DNA of 21,377 nt, from positions 2,157,124 through 2,178,500 of the forward strand of contig BFEA01000111.1 of the NCBI GenBank assembly GCA_003427395.1. The letters run 5' to 3'. The notes under the pieces are model-generated. The model ran no database searches and was not told where the DNA came from. It saw only the letters and a program-made list of their open reading frames with translations. This DNA comes from Chara braunii. Lineage: Eukaryota > Streptophyta > Charophyceae > Charales > Characeae. Made by a program: the position numbers and the translations under genes. Position 1 is the stretch's first letter; each line of letters opens with the position of its first letter. Below are positions 18,559 to 21,377 of the stretch, piece after piece.

Positions 18559-18596
18559 TTTGAATTCAACGCGGGTTCCGTGTTGAAAAATTCAAA
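18559..18596. repeat. Two-part hairpin
   Basis: TTTGAATT (18559-18566) pairs with AATTCAAA (18589-18596). Directly inside, CAACGCGG (18567-18574) pairs with CCGTGTTG (18578-18585) with one G-T wobble, leaving a 3-nt loop and a 3-nt AAA bulge. The fold is compact and strong, but no conserved partner copy was found in the window. Confidence 0.65.
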
Positions 18597-18698
18597 GCAG
18601 TGCCAGCACAACATGAGTAAATGCCATAATGAGAATTATGACGTAAGCAACATTCCTCTCCGTACTGACTTGACATTGAAACTGGTGAATCCCTCTTC

Positions 18699-18823
18699 TT
18701 TTTTTTTTTCTCGCAAAACAATACTTGAGATGCTGGTAGGAGCAAATATCTCTAGCTACTCTCAGGGAGGCTCCATCTATTAGTGGGGAGCTGCACCTGC
18801 TGAGAAACGGGCCCAGCATCCCC
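18699..18823 (-). mobile_element. LINE-type 3' tail (copy 3), diverged
   Basis: Positions 18770-18823, read in reverse, give GGGGATGCTGGGCCCG, then CAGCAGGTGCAGCTCCCC and ACTAATAGATGGAGC, clearly the same tail as at 9576-9628 and 4456-4509. In this copy about 60 bp of extra sequence separates the tail from an A run (T at 18699-18709). No LINE coding sequence lies upstream (at higher coordinates), so it is a short copy or a SINE. Confidence 0.65.
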
Positions 18824-18891
18824 TGTTACAAATTTCAGAAATCACACAGAAGTTATACCCAGGGGGGGTGCGCCACAGCCCAGCAAACGGG

Positions 18892-19035
18892 CCATCGAAC
18901 TGCAGACCCCTGAAGCTATTCCACCAAACTCTTTAAGGCCCTGAACCTGAAAACCCCTAAATCCTTTTTCCCAGGAAGCGAGAAACGGCCCGTTTCTCTC
19001 CCATCGAGCTGCAAACCCCTAAATCCTTTTCCCTA
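18892..19035 (+). repeat. Degenerate tandem repeat with telomere-like AACCCCTAAA
   Basis: AACCCCTAAATCC occurs at 18952 and 19013 (61 bp apart), and CCATCGARCTGCARACCCCT at about 18892 and 19001. Both include near-telomeric CCCTAAA, the complement of the TTTAGGG seen near 190. Between them GAGAAACGG and CCGTTTCTC (18980-18998) form a perfect 9-bp inverted repeat around one base, and this GGCCCGTTTCTC string resembles the copy 3 LINE tail just upstream. The stretch may be a rearranged junction between that tail family and telomere-like repeats. Confidence 0.5.
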
Positions 19036-19639
19036 ATTTAAAACCCTTTGAGGCCCTTAATTCTTCAACCCGGAGACAGAGCTTAGCTCGGCAAAACAGA
19101 CTGCAGGACTCATATCTGTCCCATTTCCAACCTCCTCAGCTGCGCTGGCAAGGTATCAACTCGTAGGCGCACATTTCAGGGTAAAACTGTCTCGAGTGGC
19201 AGTCCTTTCAGCCTCCTTAACTGGGCTGCGGAAGCTCTCTTCTTGTCGCTGTGCTTTCTGCTGTGTGCCGTGAAGGGTTGTGCTGTGCGTTGGGCATGTT
19301 GCTTGCATTCCTTTCGCGATGTTTGTTGATGCACAATTTTGGGACTACGGTGACATGTTCAGATAGCTAATGGGCAAGGGATGCTTTGCTCCGATAGTGA
19401 CTCCAATTCGCCAGAACAGGCTCAACTCTGTAAAAGCCAGCGGCCCCGCACTGTATTTCTGGGCAATCTAGGCCTGCCGTTTACGTGCTTACCCACCCCT
19501 ATAGCGAACAGCATCTTTTTTTTTTTTTTTTTCCCCCCCCCTCAAAGCCCAGGCTGTTGTAGAGGCGGAAGGTTCAAGATTAGATCACATTGAACTAAGC
19601 GATACACAGAGTGTTGTTGTCTATCCTCCTTGTCCATGG
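19036..19639. other. Anonymous stretch
   Basis: No gene recognised. T17 followed by C9 lies at 19516-19541, a polypyrimidine tract that opens one frame artificially. Confidence 0.4.
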
Positions 19640-19752
19640 TCGCGGTTATCTTGGTCTAACGGAGCGGTCTCCAGGTATACACCGTGGGTTCAGTTGTGGC
19701 AGGCATCACAGTAACTGTTACCTTAGTACGGGCTTGTCGGAGTATCAGAACA

Positions 19753-19786
<34 letters not shown>

Positions 19787-20085
19787 CATTGAGAACATTT
19801 GAGGTCGTTTGAGGTCAGGCTGAGCCTCCGGATATCAACTCTGGATTCAGTTGACCCTGGAATTGCAGTTACCTTAGTACGAACTTGTAGGGGTACTGGA
19901 ACGGGTTTTAGGTGCTGTATTTGGGGGGTCCAGTCATGGTTGATATAGCAGTTACCTTAGTACAGACTTATCTGGGTACCGGAACAGGTACTGGTCCAGG
20001 GGGTTCTAGTAATGTGGCTGGCATAGCCTGTCACCTTAGTACAGACTTATTGAGGTACCGGAACGGGCTCCAGGCACCTTAGTAC
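19640..20085 (+). repeat. Tandem array of about 80-bp units (ACCTTAGTAC)
   Basis: ACCTTAGTAC recurs at 19720, 19871, 19954, 20033 and 20076, with spacings 151, 83, 79 and 43. Each of the first four is followed by a GACTTRT-like stretch, then GGTACYGGAACRGG, and preceded by a GGTTCAGTYRTGG-like segment. The unit is therefore about 80-90 bp; the first interval is lengthened by a T tract plus about 30 bp of foreign sequence, and the last unit is truncated. A weak further unit lies upstream (CGGTTATCTTGGTCTAACGG near 19643). The unit has no frame conservation, so it is non-coding satellite-like DNA. Confidence 0.8.
19758..19786 (+). repeat. 29-nt poly-T inside the array
   Basis: A pure T run with adjoining sequence up to about 19825, including a TTTGAGGTC duplicate at 19798 and 19808. 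It separates two halves of one repeat unit, so it could be the poly-A of a short minus-strand retroposon insertion. Confidence 0.75.
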
Positions 20086-20090
20086 TGGCT

Positions 20091-20118
20091 AAGATCCTAC
20101 AAAGGAATGTAGGATCTT
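20091..20118. repeat. Perfect 10-bp hairpin
   Basis: AAGATCCTAC (20091-20100) and GTAGGATCTT (20109-20118) are exact complements around an 8-nt loop. It lies directly at the end of the ACCTTAGTAC array. Confidence 0.75.
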
Positions 20119-20134
20119 CAGCTCTCTATCTCAT

Positions 20135-20300
20135 ACTACAACTGGCCTAGTAACTAGGCTATCACTTGGGATATCATCTCATCTATCAAGTAGGACATCA
20201 TTTCACCTATCAACTACGAGGGGTGTCGATTTCCCTATCGACTAGACTATCAATTATGCTAAGCACTAGGCTATCAACTAGGCTATCCACTACGATCTTA
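20135..20300 (+). repeat. Degenerate short repeat CTATCAACTAGG
   Basis: Variants of CTATCAACTAGG (CTATCACTTGG, CTATCAAGTAGG, CTATCAACTACG, CTATCGACTAG, CTATCAACTAGG) follow one another with irregular spacing. A decayed 12-15 bp minisatellite. Confidence 0.6.
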
Positions 20301-20759
20301 AGTCTACTGTGCTAGATGGGAGTCACGTCACTGTGCACCCTCATGAAGACCTGCAGTAGCATGTTAATACCTAGCTCTGAAGTCCCGGTGCAATCGGGCT
20401 TGCATGGCGTCTGCTTCAACTGGGGCTGAGCAAGAGGTAGGGGTCTCTGATTAGCCTGGGTGCCTACGACCGCTGTCTGGCCAGGTCACCCCGCCAAGAT
20501 GGTGATGGGTGATGGTCCTGGGTGGTTAACACCAGGGTACGACAGGTACAATCCTCAGCTCAAACCTACTGAGCTACAGTCACAACTAGTCTGGTTGATG
20601 CGCTGTACGAGGCAGGGAAACAACTGCACAATTATCAGAACAGCCATGGACCAAGAACGGCAAGCAAACCATTCATAGTCTAACATACAACACCATGGAT
20701 GAACCTGTGGGTGGTGCACAGGCAATGTCTATTATAGCTTACCTGCGTCATCCCAAGGG
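20301..20759. other. Anonymous stretch
   Basis: No gene recognised. A 72-codon plus-strand frame (20460-20678) has no identifiable motif. Confidence 0.4.
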
Positions 20760-20892
20760 GGTATGCAAGTGACCGTGCGCTATGTAAACACCAGATGGTG
20801 TCTATGCGCAGAGGTGCGGAGTTTTGAACCCGCAACCTCAGACCACAACGCACATTGACAACCAGTGCCCTGACCACTGAGCCACAGGCCAC
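20760..20892 (-). mobile_element. tRNA-derived SINE head
   Basis: On the minus strand the sequence starts GTGGCCTGTGGCTCAGTGG. TGGCTCAGTGG (20874-20884) fits the RNA polymerase III A box, and GGTTCAAAACT (20820-20830) fits the B box, 43 bp apart. The D-arm GCTC...GGGC pairs. The acceptor stem and a proper 7-nt T loop cannot be formed, so it is not a functional tRNA; it looks like the 5' head of a SINE. The body would continue towards lower coordinates, where ACACCA-GA-TGGTGT (20788-20801) forms a palindrome. I could not locate the 3' end; 20760 is a working limit. Confidence 0.65.
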
Positions 20893-21258
20893 TTGAACAC
20901 CATCTTTCTTATTATGTATGGTGCACGACGGCACGTTCATTGAAATAGGATACCAATTGAATGAACGAGAGCACTTTCATAGACGCCGTTACGACTGACT
21001 CGAAAGAGGAGAGCACGATCGGTTCATGTCAATACACCAGTACTCACCCAATTTGATTTCAATTGAGGATCTGGTTCCTTAGGCGAGCGGCTTGACTGAC
21101 TCCTACTCGTATTGACTGGATCTAGCAGCAAGGTGCAGTACTATACTAACCGCCTGACTGAACTTATTTTTCTTTTAAAGGCTAATTCTTTAAGCCCAGC
21201 CAATTCAATTACCTGTCGAATCTGGACAGGATGGCCTTTCAGGCCTTTTTTATTGTCA
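20893..21258. other. Anonymous stretch
   Basis: Nothing coding is recognised. GGCCT-TTC-AGGCC followed by six T near 21234 has the look of a bacterial terminator but is meaningless in this context. Confidence 0.4.
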
Positions 21259-21377
21259 TTAAACCACCAGTACCTACCGGTTGTTAAGGCCCGTGGCTCA
21301 GGCTACTGGTAGCCCGGTCATTCCCGAGCCTCGGACTTTATTGCCGAGCCTCGGACAACCAGTAGGGAAAAAAAAAA
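21259..21377 (+). mobile_element. End of a second TTAA mini-element, cut by the window edge
   Basis: TTAAACCACCAGTACCTACC plus GG (21259-21280) is the exact inverse of the right arm of the 17741-17865 element. The interior then diverges: CCGAGCCTCGGAC occurs twice (21324-21336 and 21344-21356), each copy containing the perfect palindrome CCGAG-C-CTCGG. The matching other end was not reached before the sequence ends in poly-A. Confidence 0.65.

Noticed and set aside
20810-20892. A functional tRNA gene on the minus strand
   Set aside because: A and B boxes and a D arm are present, but the acceptor ends do not pair and the T loop is not 7 nt, so it is a SINE head or pseudo-tRNA.
20680-20940. 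86-codon minus-strand frame containing CGSVVRALVVN
   Set aside because: This is a translation of the tRNA-derived SINE head, not a gene.
21228-21252. GGCCT-TTC-AGGCC hairpin followed by six T, resembling a rho-independent terminator
   Set aside because: The surroundings are eukaryotic repeats with no upstream gene; the form is a coincidence of composition.

Overview
This window is repeat-dense nuclear DNA from a eukaryote, most likely from the green plant lineage. The support is TTTAGGG-type telomere-like repeats near position 190, long A/T and GT/CA tracts, short broken reading frames, and a LINE reverse transcriptase with a zf-RVT-type C-terminus of the kind common in streptophyte genomes. 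A streptophyte alga or early-diverging land plant would fit, but the species cannot be fixed from this sequence. I find no host protein-coding gene that I can defend, and nothing bacterial. Most short open frames are chance openings in repeats. || Layout. 1-640: no gene, with a short interstitial telomere-like run. 640-2035: a decayed tandem array with monomers of about 0.4 kb, broken by another repeat that recurs at 14.56 kb. 2036-5480: anonymous sequence with several local duplications (periods near 135 and 75 bp), a LINE-like 3' tail with poly-A at 4456-4533, and a long GT microsatellite. 5483-9556: mostly anonymous, holding a poly-A retroposon candidate (7041-7175), a GC-rich GTTCGGG module, a hammerhead-ribozyme-like core (7594-7630), and a GAT-rich minisatellite. 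|| 9557-13716 (minus strand) is the clearest element: a 5'-truncated, decayed LINE running from the linker ahead of the reverse transcriptase, through the RT (FADD box), to a zf-RVT-like C-terminus, a 3' UTR and a poly-A tail. A 278-bp MITE with 27-28 bp inverted ends (10400-10677) is inserted in its C-terminal region. Facing it across an A-rich junction (13717-13812) is a second, more decayed LINE C-terminal region on the plus strand (13813 to about 15660). || 15661-21377: anonymous sequence with a 125-bp inverted-repeat element ending in TTAA (17741-17865) and a second end of the same family at 21259, a third LINE-like tail (18770-18823), telomere-like AACCCCTAAA repeats, an array of about 80-bp units marked by ACCTTAGTAC (19640-20085) interrupted by a 29-bp T tract, and a tRNA-derived SINE head (20820-20892, minus strand). 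|| How the parts relate: the last ~53 bp of the minus-strand LINE before its poly-A recurs at 4.46 kb and 18.77 kb. This suggests either short truncated copies of this LINE or SINEs that borrow its 3' tail. The order of insertion can be read directly: the LINE came first and the MITE second. The most promising leads for something undescribed are the hammerhead-like core with its structured GC-rich upstream module, the TTAA-ended mini-element family, and the LINE-tail family.
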